A stretch of 64,000 bases of DNA from Drosophila pseudoobscura. Its lineage: Eukaryota; Arthropoda; Insecta; Diptera; Drosophilidae. The DNA lies in contig NC_046681.1 of NCBI RefSeq assembly GCF_009870125.1, positions 28,790,001 to 28,854,000 on the forward strand, in the 5' to 3' direction. Both the position numbers and the translations under genes were made by a program. Positions 24,739 through 37,800 of this stretch are shown in pieces (position 1 is the first letter of the stretch; each line of letters opens with the position of its first letter). Below the pieces are notes generated by a model, which was not told where the DNA came from, did no database searches, and saw only the letters and a program-made list of their open reading frames with translations.

Positions 24739-26740
24739 TTGTGGGCGGGGACGCCAGACACTGCCTTCCCAGACACTCTCAAAATTAGTTCTTACGTAGA
24801 TACAGTATTTTCATTTATCATTTAAAAGTTCAATTGTTCGGGACCCTTGACACGAGTGTTGGAGGAGCTTGAGGCTGGCAATCGGTGGACACTTGATTCA
24901 ACTGTGTTTTCTTATTTATATTCCGCATTAAAGCTAATCGAAGTAGGCTGCAGTTGTCGTTGAAAGTTGAAAGTTGAAAGGGAAACCATCTGAATATTGG
25001 ATGGTAAGTATTCATGCTGCTCCCCGCTCCATGGGGAACACCTCTCTGGGTTTTCCATTAAGACGAAAGTCCCCCTGGGGTTCCGTGGAAAGGGAACTTA
25101 ATAAACTGTCAAATTGTCATGTAAACGGGACAGGGCTGCCAACCCAACCGAAAGTTTTCCACCTCGAAAGGAAGTCGCCGGACTGGCCCGGAGGCCAGAG
25201 TGCCGGGTTTATTTACGCTACTTATTTATTGAGTAGCGAGCAGCGGACAGGATAGTGGAGTGCAACCACAACATTCCCGAGCTATGGGAACACCAACTAT
25301 GGTGGTTTCACAGTGGAAACCCCACCAAAGTTCCCACTGCACACGCCGAAACCCGGCAAAATACAGTTCTGCCAACCGCAGAGACCATTTTATTAGTTCC
25401 TCTTGCGCGGCTTCCATTTTTGTGGCAGCGGAAATAAGTGGAAAAGTTGGGTACACTTTACCTCTCATTTTTCCATTTCTATATTTATTTGATGTACTCA
25501 GTTCTGTGACTGTTACAAAGGCTTGTCTTAAAGACGGGGTGGCGACACGGCACCTGCCGCCAAATTAAATTCCCAGAGGACCATAGCAAAACGGGAGAAA
25601 AACTACATGGCCATGGCTATGGCTCTGACTCTGACTCTGGCTATGACAGACTGGAAACTTCAATAATTTATGATGCAGCAGCGGAGGAAGCGACGGAATC
25701 ATTTTGCCATTTGGAGTAATTTTTCTTCTTTCTCTCTGATTCTCTCTGTTGTAGAGGGAAAACTTTTCCCGGCAAACAGAAAACATAATTAAGTGTTGTC
25801 TTGAGTTGGGTGCATAGTTGACATGACAAACAGTTGATGAACAACAGAGCAACAGAACGCGAGAGAAAGGAGAAAGGAGAAAGGGCACTGGAAAAACGGG
25901 AAAAATTGCAAATTCCATTGGGGAAAATCGCACTAGAATTGTGGCTAATAAAGCGGCTTGACGAGTGGCAAGTGCAAAACAAAATGCCAGACAACTGTGA
26001 GTGGTCCTGCCTGTCCTGCGCTGTGTCTGGGCCGCTCCTCGTCTTGGCGGCGACACCTTTCGCGGGTCCTGGCAATGACAGCTGCTATGTGAGCGTATGA
26101 TGAATCGCTCCACTGACAGCCGACTTGAATGGTATGGTAATTTTGATGGAAACACCTTCCTCCCGGCTCCCTGCCACCTGCTGACACCTGTGTCCTGAAT
26201 GGGCGAACGGGTACGTACAGTCCCGTTCAGTAATGTAATTGCACATTTCGTTTCGTTTCGTTTCGTTGTGTGAATGCCAAAGGGAGGTGTTTATTTAATT
26301 GGCCGAATGAATGGTGACTACGTGTATGCCATTTGCTTATTCAAAGTTTGTCCAATTGGATGTGACAATTTCCAGTATTTGCCTTCCCCTCCCCTCCCTT
26401 CCCTTACCATCCCTTTCCAAATGGAAAATAGTTAGCCATGACTAAAATAAGTGAGTGGAAGGTGCAGAATACAAATGGAAATGGACTCAAATCGAAACTG
26501 GCGAAAGGGCTGCGAATGTGAAATGTGAAATGTGAGCAGAATGCAATGACATTGAAGAAGCAGACGAAAACGTAATTTAAACTTTTCCATGCCCCACACA
26601 CAAGGCACCAGGAGAGTGGAGAGTACAAAGAGACCTTAAATAAGAAACGTGAAGAAATGTATTCCACAAGGTACTTGGGAAATATGGGGATCGTATAGGA
26701 AAGTGGCATATCTTTTCGCACTTCTTGTCGATCGCTGAAT
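24739..26740. other. Gene-free region 3' of kinase gene 2
   Basis: Contains the likely 3' UTR of kinase gene 2 (ATTAAA at 24927-24932). The rest has no supportable gene, only a TTTCG pentamer tract (about 26245-26268) and short unrelated open frames. Confidence 0.6.
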
Positions 26741-26754
26741 CAATCGCATATCTA

Positions 26755-27325
26755 ACTTATCGCTGTAAAGTAGGTTTGATTAGGTTGACCCGGACGGCCC
26801 TCAGCGGAGCCCCACATGGTAGGTACAGCCACATGGTAGTGGCTGAGTTTCTCATTGCGGTCCTTGTACATGATTTCGAGGTTCTGCAGGCGGTGGTAGT
26901 CGACCTACTTTCGGTTTGTGATCTGGGCTGCTTTTCTAGTTCTAAGGGAGACAGGCACGTTCTCGGTTCTCGTATTCGCCAGCTCGACGCCTTCCTTAGC
27001 TAGTACGTCCGCCGTCTCGTTTCCTTCGATGCCCTGGGGGCTGGGAACCCAGTAGATTCGCACTGACTTTGTCGTCTTAGGGTATCTAGTGCCTCCCTGC
27101 TCGCCAAGACACTTCTGGAACTGACCCCGGACGACTGCAAGGATCTTTTCGCCGAGAAGTGCGACCTCTACTGCTTTCCTGATGGCAAAAACCTCTGCCT
27201 GGAATAGGCTGCAGCCTTATCTCAGGGTCTGTACAGTATGGGCCCGCTCCTACGCCTCCGTCCTCCGCCTTGGAGCCGTCCGTATATATATCGATGTGCT
27301 CAGTGCTCAGCTGTAAAGTGTCGCA
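26755..27325 (-). pseudogene. Decayed RNase H fragment of a non-LTR retrotransposon
   Basis: Read on the - strand, the sequence gives an RNase H type I domain in pieces. First comes IDIYTDGSKAEDGGVGAG (about 27300-27245), with the catalytic Asp of the TDGS motif. After a frameshift it continues as SLFQAEVFAIRKAVEVAL and then IYWVPSPQGIEGNETADVLA (about 27060-27000), the conserved C-terminal HSGIxGNExAD-type motif with its last metal-binding Asp. The frame then closes at a stop near 26910, and similarity fades by about 26760. RNase H next to a reverse transcriptase is typical of I- and LOA-clade LINEs of Drosophila. No reverse transcriptase is visible, so this is a dead 3' remnant. The exact clade cannot be told from this piece. 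Confidence 0.8.
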
Positions 27326-27861
27326 TTAGACTTATTGGTTAAGGCTTAATATCAGGGATTGGTCAGCGTATCGGTAAAGGTACTACTGGTACTCCTAAGG
27401 CGTTCCCCTACATAGTATAATCGAAAGACGATAGCTCGCCCCGTAAAATACTTAGTTAAGTGGATGGAGCAGACATTTGTATAGGTATCGCAGCGAAAGC
27501 TGCCCTCTCAAGGGCACAGAATGGACCGCATAGCTGTGTTTTTTAGTGCAATATTTCACATTTCGCGAATGGATTATAGATTGATTTTTTTCAATAAATA
27601 TAAAACAAGTCCATTCGCGCAGGAGATTTATGAAAGAACAAAGCTCTTTTAAATTGATGGGTTCGTGTCGGATCCAAGCGGCGGCGAATAATGCTTTTTA
27701 AATGTGCAGAAATCCATTTTAATGAATTTCCGGATTAGATTCGCAGCGGCCATCCATTGTTGTGCCGTTCGGCCCGCTTAATTCCCTCGAAAGTGTTGAG
27801 CTGAAAAATTGCAAAACTAATCTATTCGACAACTTGCGGTGGAAACTACATACCTTCCTCG

Positions 27862-27910
27862 AACCGCATCCTCATCCGCATCCGCATCTGAATCCGAATC
27901 CGAATCCGTT
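27862..27910. repeat. Hexamer repeat (ATCCGC/ATCCGA)n
   Basis: Seven to eight hexamers of atccgc, atctga and atccga, closely similar to the tract at 5.43 kb. Confidence 0.85.
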
Positions 27911-29741
27911 CAGCGTTCAGGTAGACCATTAACATCAGGAGTGAACTAGTGGAAGTGCAGGAGGGGGTGGGGGTGGGGGGGGCGGAAAAAGTTGTTGTGA
28001 AAGCTGGAAAACGTGAAACGCAATGAGATAATACACAACCAGAAGCACCGCAGAGTAGAGTGCCGGCAACTCTTAACTTCCAGCGGCAGCCTCAAAGTTT
28101 TCACTCAAATAATTGCTTTTACCTTGCACTAATAGATGGGGATTTCCACAGGCAACCCGGGCAGCACCCCTTTTATCTGCACAATAATCCTTTTGCCAGG
28201 ACAAGTCGCAAGGTAGACGAAAAACCCTAAGAAGTAGCGCGAATTCTGTTAGTTTTTTGCTTGGCTCCCACAACAGAGGAGCTCCCTCTGCTCCCCCCCC
28301 TCCCACGCTCCCCTGCTCCTCTGCTCCACTCCTTCTTTGTGCCATTTTCGGTTTCACATGCAGCCCGAATTATTTATCAAGTGCTTTCTCCGGGAAGAAG
28401 AAAGTAATTACGTGCAATGTGGCGTATGCGCAATGTTCAATGCCATTTTCCGAAAAGACATGGCAGAGACATGAAAATTAATTAGTTTACCAACAGCAGC
28501 GATTGCCTTTGTCCTGGTCCCGGCTTTTGTGTGTGCGAAGCTCTGCTCGAGGAATCGATTTTCGAGCACAGGTGCTCGGCGGCTCGGGCGTAGACCTTAA
28601 GCAGATTTCACTGTCTGTTGGTCGAAAAGCGTACGGAATGAAAATGAAAAGCCCATCAAAGTGGCCGCAAAGCAGAGCGGGGAAGGGGGAAAGGGGAAAG
28701 CGGGAAAGGGATGCCAAAAATAATGCCTCATGCTGTCTAAACAAAAGGCAAAGCAGGCTTTGGGCCATGGGATAGACACACAGGAATCGAATGTCATTAA
28801 AAGGCGACTGACGGATGGACAGACTACCACAATGGGGGGGCTCGAAGCATCATGTTGAGAGCTCATTAAAACGAATACGAATTTAATGGTACTTAAAGCG
28901 GAAATTGCCTGGCAAGTTTCCGCCGTGGTAAGCACACAAGCGGCAGCAGCATCACTCATAGACACTCAGGCTGAGTGAGAGAAAGGTGGAGAAAGGTGGA
29001 GAGCACAACAGCACAAGAGCACAAGAGAGAACTAACTCTGGAGAAGCCAAGCAGCCAAGCAGCCACGCCAGCCCAAGTCAAGCCAGTAGCCAACTTAGAT
29101 CGAAGTGCCTGGACCAAAGCAGAGGCACAAGAAAGCTTTTACGAGCTGAAAAACTATTAGTGGCAGCAACAGCAACAGCAACAACTAGACCCACAATAGA
29201 GGCAACACTCTGGCAACAAATCCAGACAACAAACACACCCACCTGGAACACCTGAAAGCCGAGCACCCTGCTCACCTACGAGTGGGCGGCTATCGTTTTA
29301 TTCCTCCCTACTCTGTCAGGGTTTTCCTTTTTCTATGCAACGCTTTTTGTGTGCTAAATGAAGCCATCGCACACACGAACAAAGCCGGTCGGTGACTGCA
29401 GGGAAAAACAAAACAAAATTCAGAGGAAAACCTAAGTAAACAGATTCCTGGCGATGGCAATGAAGCCGGGATGCCCTCACAGGTCTGAACTTTGTGCAAA
29501 TACAAACAGGTTAATTAAACTAATTTGTGCGAAGCAGAGGATCTCCACAGCTCACTCATAGCAAGAAAATTCAACAAAAATTCAGAAAAGTTGTGTAGAC
29601 ATCCTGCAGCTGGGAGTTTTTATTAGGCTAATACTTTCCCATGGATGTTCTTCCTTTATCGTACTGCAAGCCCAACTTACCCGAAAGAGTGTGCCGATAA
29701 CAATATAAAAAGGGAAATTTTCCAGCAATGCTGACCGTGCA

Positions 29742-29785
29742 AAAGCGCCGAGCGCCGAGCAACGAGCGCCGAGCACCGAGCAGCA
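29742..29785. repeat. Tandem repeat (GCGCCGAGCA)n
   Basis: Four imperfect copies of a unit reading gcgccgagc with short spacers. Confidence 0.8.
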
Positions 29786-30655
29786 ACAGTGTGAAAAACG
29801 GCGAGGCCATTTTGAGACTCACAAAAGTATGCATTAATTGAATGTTTGTTAGCCTGCCACAGGAGCATCCGCATCGGTGGTACAGTAACGTCTGGCCCGG
29901 TCTGCCCTCCCTCTGCCTCATGCCCTCTGCTCCGCACACAAAAACCATATACACAGGGCATATGCAGGCAACAAAATGTTTCAGCATTCGCCGTACACAG
30001 TCGTGCTCCTACTTGTAGATGGCACCCATAATGGCAATACCATTCCATGTACTTTGGGTTTTCAATTTCAGCTTTTTGCCAGCTGAATTGCCGAAAGAGT
30101 AGGCGGAGCAGAATGCAAAGGGAAAACATATGAGAGCCAGCAAATGGAGACCACGTCCCTTCGAGCTTTGGCTTTCATCTGCCAGCCATTCCGATTAGTT
30201 TAGGGGGTCTTTAGACGCAGGGAATACTGGGTAATTGAGAGGAAGGGAAATCGATCAAAAAAGGCAACTTTTCGTTGAAGAATACCTCATCGATCCTCGT
30301 TCATATTCCACTTTGTCCCTTTCTTATGGCCTCCCCACTGCCCAGAACACTCCACGGTTACAGGGTATCGAACATATACTGCCCTATTTCACCTATTTTT
30401 TGCCCATTACGGTTTAGGTTACCTGTCTCGAATCGAACCCAAGCGTACAGAATTTTCTGCATCAGTCAGCCAAAAAGTTGCATCGATATGAGGGATCGAA
30501 CGGGGGACGGGATGGGACGGGAGGGGACGCCACGGGGCCCTTTTGTTTGGAGCTGTAACATTTTGCTTGTCTAGGCAGCTTTGACTGCCAAATCAACGAT
30601 ATGAAATTTTCCATTTGCCATGAATTGTGTGCAGATTTGCGGGGCAGGCGGCAGA

Positions 30656-30672
30656 GGGGGGGGGGGGGGGGG
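30656..30672 (+). repeat. Poly(G) tract of 17
   Basis: Seventeen consecutive G residues, flanked by GGC-rich sequence. Long mononucleotide G runs are unusual in fly genomes, and their length may be uncertain in an assembly. Confidence 0.9.
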
Positions 30673-31127
30673 CCCTGATAACTTCTGCCATCCATCTTCT
30701 GGCAGCAGAATGCATTTCCTTTCGTGAGGAATACACAATTCATAACGGGAATACACGTGCAAGCGAATTAGGGAAAAATAAAGCTCTTGGCGATTCCCAT
30801 CCCCCCATCCCCAAGTCCAGGCTCCAAGAAGGAGCCATGCCGCTCCCCTGGAATTAACTGCCGCCCAAAGGACGAACCATTCACATGGCAACCGCCAGAA
30901 CATACACAACCGACTTTCAAGTGCACTTAGTTGCCAAAAAGTTAATAAAAATAAGTGCCTCTTGGCCGTTGCCGAGGGCCTTGGTGGAGACGAACCCAGG
31001 GTCCTGGGTCCACGGTCGGGGGTTGTGCGAAGTGCCCGACTGACTTGGACTTCTGCTAGTTACTGGCTCGGACCGGCATTAGTAATTTAGATTGCTGGCG
31101 AATAACTTTTGCCAGCTGCAAGCCGTT

Positions 31128-31200
31128 ACTGTCCGTGTCCACGTCCGTGTCCACCTCCGTGTCCGTGTCCGTGCTCGTGTCCGTGCTCGTGTCCGTGCCC
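31128..31200. repeat. Minisatellite (GTCCGTGTCCAC/GTCCGTGCTC)n
   Basis: About twelve hexamers of the type gtccgt, gtccac and gctcgt over 70 bp. Confidence 0.85.
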
Positions 31201-32311
31201 AGTGTGCGTTCTTCTCGAGGCGCCAGCATTTGTTAACTTAAAGCTCAAGACACGAGAAATACCAGAGAGAAGCTACCGAAATCGTAATAACAATTTCGGA
31301 AGCCCTCGAAGGCGGTCGGGCGGAAATTTTTCATGCCACGCAGGATGTCGGCCAGCCATTGACAATAATTGTTGTTGTTCGGCAACAAAAATGTTTGCCA
31401 AAGAAGAAAAATAAAGTTGAAACTAGCCAAATGTCGGGGAGAATCTCGTTAAAGTATGCAAATAAATAGGAGTTTCTGAATTGCCTTCTTGGGGTTCATT
31501 TTCGGTCGGCATCCGTTTTGGGAGAATGTTTTTAGATTTTATAGTTGAGCCCAAAGCGGAAGCTTTCGATGTACAACTTTTTGGCAGTCCATAAAATGTT
31601 CTTTTGAGAACAGCACAGAATAGAAACCATAACTGAGAAATTGGAAAAGTTCCAAAGTTTGACAAAAATTGAATGGGACAGAGTTCTTAAGCTATGGACA
31701 AAATTATGGAACTATATATATCTTAAATGAGGCAGTGGCCAAGCTCTTGATGGTGGAAAGCATAACAGGATATTTCTATATTTTGAACCAAAGAAAGAAG
31801 AGAATTCTTTAAAATATACCCCTTAAACCCTTGCAGAATACTTGGAAATTATTTTGAGACTAAACCCGAATAAAATATAAATAATATAACAATTAAAGAA
31901 GCTAATTACGCTGACTTTATGGCACATTCTTAACATATAAAATGTTAACGGCACAGCGCAAATTTATGTGTGGAAGGGACAGGACACGGGCAGGGGCAGG
32001 GGCAGGGGCACGGCATCCAAGAATTTAATTTACTTAGGGCAAATGTGGCAACTAGAGAGGAGAAGAGAACAGAAGAAAGGAGAAGAGACCAGAAGAGAAG
32101 AGTGCACAAGTCAGCAGCTAAGACCTGGTAATCGCATTTCTAATTAAGTGCAAATTTCTAGCACACGCAGCATCCAGAGCCTTCGTCCTGGAAAATTGTG
32201 TTGTCGCCTAGTTTATTTCTTCTGTGTTTTTTTTTGTCCTTCGCAAGCTGAATTTAATTAAATTTCCACACTTCAAAGCGCTGGCAATGTGTAAAATGTC
32301 CTCAAACCGTG

Positions 32312-32362
32312 TTTCACCCCAAACCGAAGTCGAAGCCAAAGCCAAAGCCAAAGCCAAAAACC
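32312..32362. repeat. Hexamer repeat (AAGCCA)n
   Basis: Seven or so hexamers aagtcg or aagcca, giving a Lys-Pro run in one frame that is not a gene. Confidence 0.85.
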
Positions 32363-32865
32363 CCAAACGAAAACGAGAAAAGCCAACTTGAAAAAGAAAT
32401 AGAAAAGACGATGGATGGGTGGAGTGGAGTGGGCTGGGCTGGGGTCGCTGGTGGGGTGGCTGTTAGACAGAAGAAAAAAATGGTTATAATAAAAAGGAAA
32501 TCTTAATTTTTCGTCCTTCGTTATTTGCGCTTCCTTCAGGTTACGAATTCCTGCAGTGACTCTGCCTCATTTGGCGCCTTTCTCCCTAATTTTCCTTCGT
32601 TTCCTCTTTTTCCCTAGATTCCTTTTTCTCTCCTTGTCTTGATTCATTTTTTCCTAGGTTCCTTCGCTCTCCGTTCTCCGCTCCCCGCTCTCTCTTTGTC
32701 TTTTGCTTTGTTGGTTTGCTTTAGCTTCCCGTACTAATTAATTTCGATTCATTGAACACTTTTACAAGAAATTGCACACCCACTCAGAGTGGGGGTCTAT
32801 CTGGGTGCCACAATGTATCTACTAGTACGTGCCGCATTCCCCGTTCCACGCCTGCTCTCTGCTCG

Positions 32866-32928
32866 CATTTCGATTTCGATTTCGATTGCCATTGCCATTG
32901 CCATTGCCATTGCCGTTGCCGTTGCATT
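32866..32928. repeat. Hexamer repeats (GATTTC)n then (GCCATT)n then (GCCGTT)n
   Basis: Three consecutive arrays of related hexamers, showing stepwise mutation of the repeat unit along the tract. Confidence 0.9.
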
Positions 32929-34871
32929 ACTTTTCACCGGGAGCACGGCAGCCTTGCTTCATCTTCCTTTGGCCATTTTCCCCCTCCGGTGGGTGCTTTC
33001 CTTTGCCAGGGTTTTCACTTGCAGCAGAGGCAGCAGAAGGCAGCAGAAGGACCGGCACCATCAAAGGCGGTCTCTGAATGCCTCAACAAATGAGCGTTTC
33101 AAATTGTTGCCAACAAATTTGCTGCCATTGAAGAAATTGCTTTCTACTTCTGTGCGAAAAAGTGAGGGGCCAAAGGAAAGCTCCTCAACAATGGCTCCCT
33201 CCCCTCCCCCCCTCCCCGCCGCTCTGTGTAGGTGTGTATTTTTTGCGCGAACACTTCCTACTCCTACATTTTCCCTGTTGGCCTTATCGATGTGTCAATT
33301 AAATGGTTTTAGTGTAATACATGTGCTAGAGCTGGCATTAAGCTCGAGTATACACATCCCCGGCCTGTCAGGGATCTCACGGGCTTAGCCCAACCGACCG
33401 AGACAGTCGCTATCGCTCTCTGACATTTCGAATGGGAAAAATGGAAAATAATACCAAGAAATTGGCAGGACTAAGCCGCATAAATCAATTAGAGATAGCT
33501 GCAAGATACTCGACCCCAATGATCAATACAAATACTTGGAAGTACCAATTAAATGGCCTTCAATTAAAAACTAACGCTTCTAAAGAGCTTTAAACTTCAA
33601 CTCTCCTTTTTGCCAGACTTAATTTATTTTGCATAATTATTAGCGCGGAAATTGTGCTGAAATTTCATTTCAGAGCACGAGGTGTTTGCTCATATGATTG
33701 TCGGCTGTCGGCAGTCGACTGTCGGCTGTGGGTTTCATTAGCTGGCTGCATATTTATTCTGGTGGAAAGTCCAAATTAGTAACCGTAATATAATTACCAT
33801 AAAGTTTACTCTTCTTTTCGCAGAATCTCCAATTGGGTTCGTTTTCCAGTCACACCCCCATTTTCCCCCCCTCCGAACACCCGCCGACGTCCACGCTGCT
33901 TAATTGAAGTTTCTCCCCCAAACTTTAATTTGGGGGAAAAAATGAAAAGAAAATTTTAAATAGCAAACATGCCGGCGCAAAATTTCTGCACCCAAAACTT
34001 TACATTAACCGAGAAGCCCCCGGAAAACCTCAGACCCAAAGGCCCGTGCCCGAACGGAGGGAAACCCGGACACAGGCATCCATAGAAAAGTATGCTCGCA
34101 ATACGAGAATGTAATAAAATGGCGAAACCCCACAAATGCAAATTAAAATAAGGAGAAGAGCAAAAAAAAAGGGGGAAAAAATGTATATAATGCGAACTAT
34201 GTTTTACTGTTTATTAAAATTCAATCTATTCATATTTTGTAGGAATTCGTTCGTGTTTCCTATGCAAATTCCTATTAGAATAGTTAGCTTATTAAAAATA
34301 GTTTATTTGCATGAACACGGGAAGGTTTTCTCACGGAAATCAGACCAGATATTATTCCACATACATAAATTTAATTATATGATTGATTTTCCCCAAGCCC
34401 AAAGGGAAAAGCCTCTCACTCATAAATAACAACCAAGGAATATCCTGCTAATTCTGAAAGGCTTCATTACATGATAGAGACATTCTGTCCATAGAAAATG
34501 GCATAATACCCTTGACAGGAGCGTAGTATTGTGGCACACAAAAAGAGAGAGCGAAACATGGCCGTGGCCGCCTGCACGAAAAATGTATTAAATTTTTAGC
34601 ATGCTCATTAAAAAAATATTAAAATGAAATTTCTATGGTTACCGCTCGACGCCAACACACACGCATGCACTGGCACACACATGCACACACTGGCACACAA
34701 ATAATGCCCACGTGTATTGTAAAAAATAAAAATATAAAAGAAAATAAAATAAAATGGGAAATTGTCTGGCTGATGGCAAAAACACGAGCTGGGCCACCCC
34801 CCCACGCCCCGCCTCGTCAGTTGTTTTGGTCTGGCAGAAGGGTGAACACGAGACCACATTAAAATTGGCAT

Positions 34872-34898
34872 CACACACACACACACACACACACACAG
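34872..34898. repeat. (CA)n microsatellite
   Basis: A perfect CA run of about 13 units. A second CA-rich tract lies about 200 bp upstream (34655-34702). Confidence 0.95.
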
Positions 34899-37800
34899 AG
34901 GGGCATTAAAACAACGCCATGCTGCCCCTGCAACCCCCAGTTTTGGGCAAGTGGAAAAAGATATCACAACATGAATAGTAGGCTAGAAGCACAGCCGAAG
35001 ATGTGGATACACTTTAAAGAATATACTTTTAGTCCCTATGGAAGATCTACTATGGATCTATGGATCTGCTCACACGATCTGTGGTCCAAGAAGTGTAATT
35101 TTTCCGACAAATGATCAGGAATATTTGGGATACTTTTTGGGACCTTCTCTGCCTTGCACACACCTGGTCAAAATAATGAAACTCCCTGCCAGGGTGCCAC
35201 AGAGAGACCAAGTGGTAACCGAGGGCTGGCGACTGGAGGCTGAAGCAACGATATGTGAATATCAAGATTTAATTTAAAGTTAACTAAGTAAGATTAAGCT
35301 TTACCCACGCTCAAACACATATGTACTTGTGCACACACAGATAGAGCTACAGCTACAGACACAGATACAGATACAGACAGTACAGCGTGAGAGAGGGGGA
35401 GAGAAAGAGAGAGAGCCAGTTGCAGGGTGCAAATGTGTAAGGAGAGAAGTCCCGGAGAGATGGGGTGGTGTGGTGCGGTCCTATGTGATGTTATGGTCGT
35501 GTGGATATGGGGTGTGGGCTGGGATGGGTCCCTTGTATCAAGTAGAGCAGAAACTCTTAATAAAGCAATTGCCTCTGGCAGTCAAAAAGTAAACGTCGAC
35601 GTTGTGCAGCAACGTGATTACAGGAGCAGTCGGGTGTGGAGAGAGTCATGGGTGTGGAATGGATCTGTGGGACCAGCTTTTCGGTCCAGGGCCACGACCT
35701 CAAAAGTATGTGTGTGTGCGTGTGTGTCTGCCTCCCACCCTCCTATCGGTCCTTTCTGGCTATGTACGAGTGGGAGTGCGAGTGGGAGTGCGGGTATGGT
35801 CTGCACTGAAATACCTTTTAAATATTTTTTCCCAACTTCTTCTGGCTTTTGCTGCAGCCCTGACAAAGACCGAGTGGGAGGCGGCCCTGGTAGTGATAGT
35901 GATGGTGCTGATGGACCGAACATAGGGCTGGATTGGGCTGTGCAGGGCTGTGCAGGGGTGTGTGGACTGCAGCAGCTGCAGATGAAGCTTACTTACGCCC
36001 AGAAATATCAACTAACCAGAATACATAATAATATATTGAATAGAGAGAGAGAGAGAGAGCACTGGAGGAAATATGAAACGCCAGACGAACCATAACGAGA
36101 GTATGAACTGAATTTAATTAGCTCCAGAAGTAGGGATTGCATTGCACAGTGGTCCACACAGTGGGCATTGAGGGCGAGGGCGGGGCATTAAATAGGGGAG
36201 TATGCTTACGGATATCTGTATCATTGTATCCAATTCATTGCGAGTCTATCCCACTGTCCCACTGGAAGCCAGAGCTGCTCAAAGAATGCCGTGCATAGAA
36301 AGATATTTGCAGCTTCCACCCTTTTCCGCTTTCATTGAAAATTCTTCAAAATCCTTTCCAGTCCATCCCATCGTCATGGCTGTTGCATGGTTGCCTGGCG
36401 AAACAGAATCTCTGCAGCTAAAGGCATATTATATAGCAAATCGGAGCCACAGTGGCAGCGGCAGCATATTATTTGCAGTCACCAGAACTTGGACACATGA
36501 AATACATCTGCAACAAGCGGCGGAAAGCAACTCTTGGCCAGCCGCCGAAAGAAAGCGAACTCTTTGAGCCATTTTATCCAGTCATCGTGAAGCTCAGGAG
36601 GATATTGACTGTGCAACAGTCCCAGAAAGTCCCCTAAGGGGACTTCTTCCTGCAGAGATACTAAAACGAATTCCCCGTTTAGTGGGTATCCTCTAGTCGG
36701 TACGGAGTGCCCATTTCTACGGCATTCTTTACTTATTTGAAATCTAGTTTTGCATACGAGGGGCAGGGGTGGGGTTGGGAGGGCGTATCTAACCAGCTCG
36801 AATGGCTAAAGGATTGGGCAAGGGTTGGAATCGGTCTGCATTTGATGATGCTGCGTCCCTCACTGCGGAGGGTGTCGGCGGTATCCTGGTGACAGTTGTC
36901 AGATACATAGAGCCATTTCGCCGTGGGCCTTAATAGAGCTTGGGTTACTCGATTGGGTTCGGTATTGCACTCACTCTGTTTTTCTCTGTTATTCCCCCCC
37001 AGTGCGCCGCCCCTGGCTCTTTGTGCCTTGTCAAACGGAAATTTCATATGATTTTCAATGCTTCGCGCTTCATAAAAGTGTAGCCTTGGCAACAAAACAC
37101 GGTCCAAAGAGTAGGTAGTGGTTGGGGCTTTAAAGGCCTTAAGTTCCCCTTTTCCTCGACAGGAAGTATTCTCCAGAGCTGTGGGCTCTTGATTAATGTA
37201 TCGTCGAAGCTCTGGCAGAAAAAATAAAAGTGAGGAAGCATTTTTGGCACTCCTCCGAATTTGCATGACAAAGTTAGTTCGTTTAAAGTTTTAGCATAAA
37301 TTTGTCATCCGAAATGACATACAAAAACGAACAGAATATAATTATAGGAAGGTATGCATGTGTCTTTATAGAGAACGTTTTGATCTTTCGCTTCATGGGG
37401 TCGGGGTGTTTTTTTTCACAGACGACATTATGATACATCTGAATGGGATTTTCGTTCCGCTTGCCTAAACAGATCACACTTCAAAAATTATTGCCAATGT
37501 TATGGATAATATGTTCATACATGGCTGGCTTTTGGGAAATGCAACGGCATGAATATTTAATCAAAATAAATAGCATTAATTTTCATATTTAATGAAGCAA
37601 CACTTCATTTAAAACGCACCACAGGTGTGGTGGGAGCGAGTTTCCTTGCCATTAAAAAGGTGAGCACTTTTCATTAATGCTGCATAGCAACTTGCCTCAT
37701 TATGATGCAGAAATACGGAAATACATCAGTACAGAAATACAGCAATACAGAAATAAAAATACAAACACACAAATCCGCCGCCAACGAACCCAATTAAAAA

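Noticed and set aside
23973..24788. 271-codon + strand frame overlapping kinase gene 2
   Set aside because: Out-of-frame shadow caused by high G/C at third positions; the composition is Arg/Ala/Gln-rich without motifs.
30425..30510. tRNA B-box-like strings (ggttcgattcg and gttcgatcc on the - strand)
   Set aside because: No A-box or cloverleaf pairing could be made around them.
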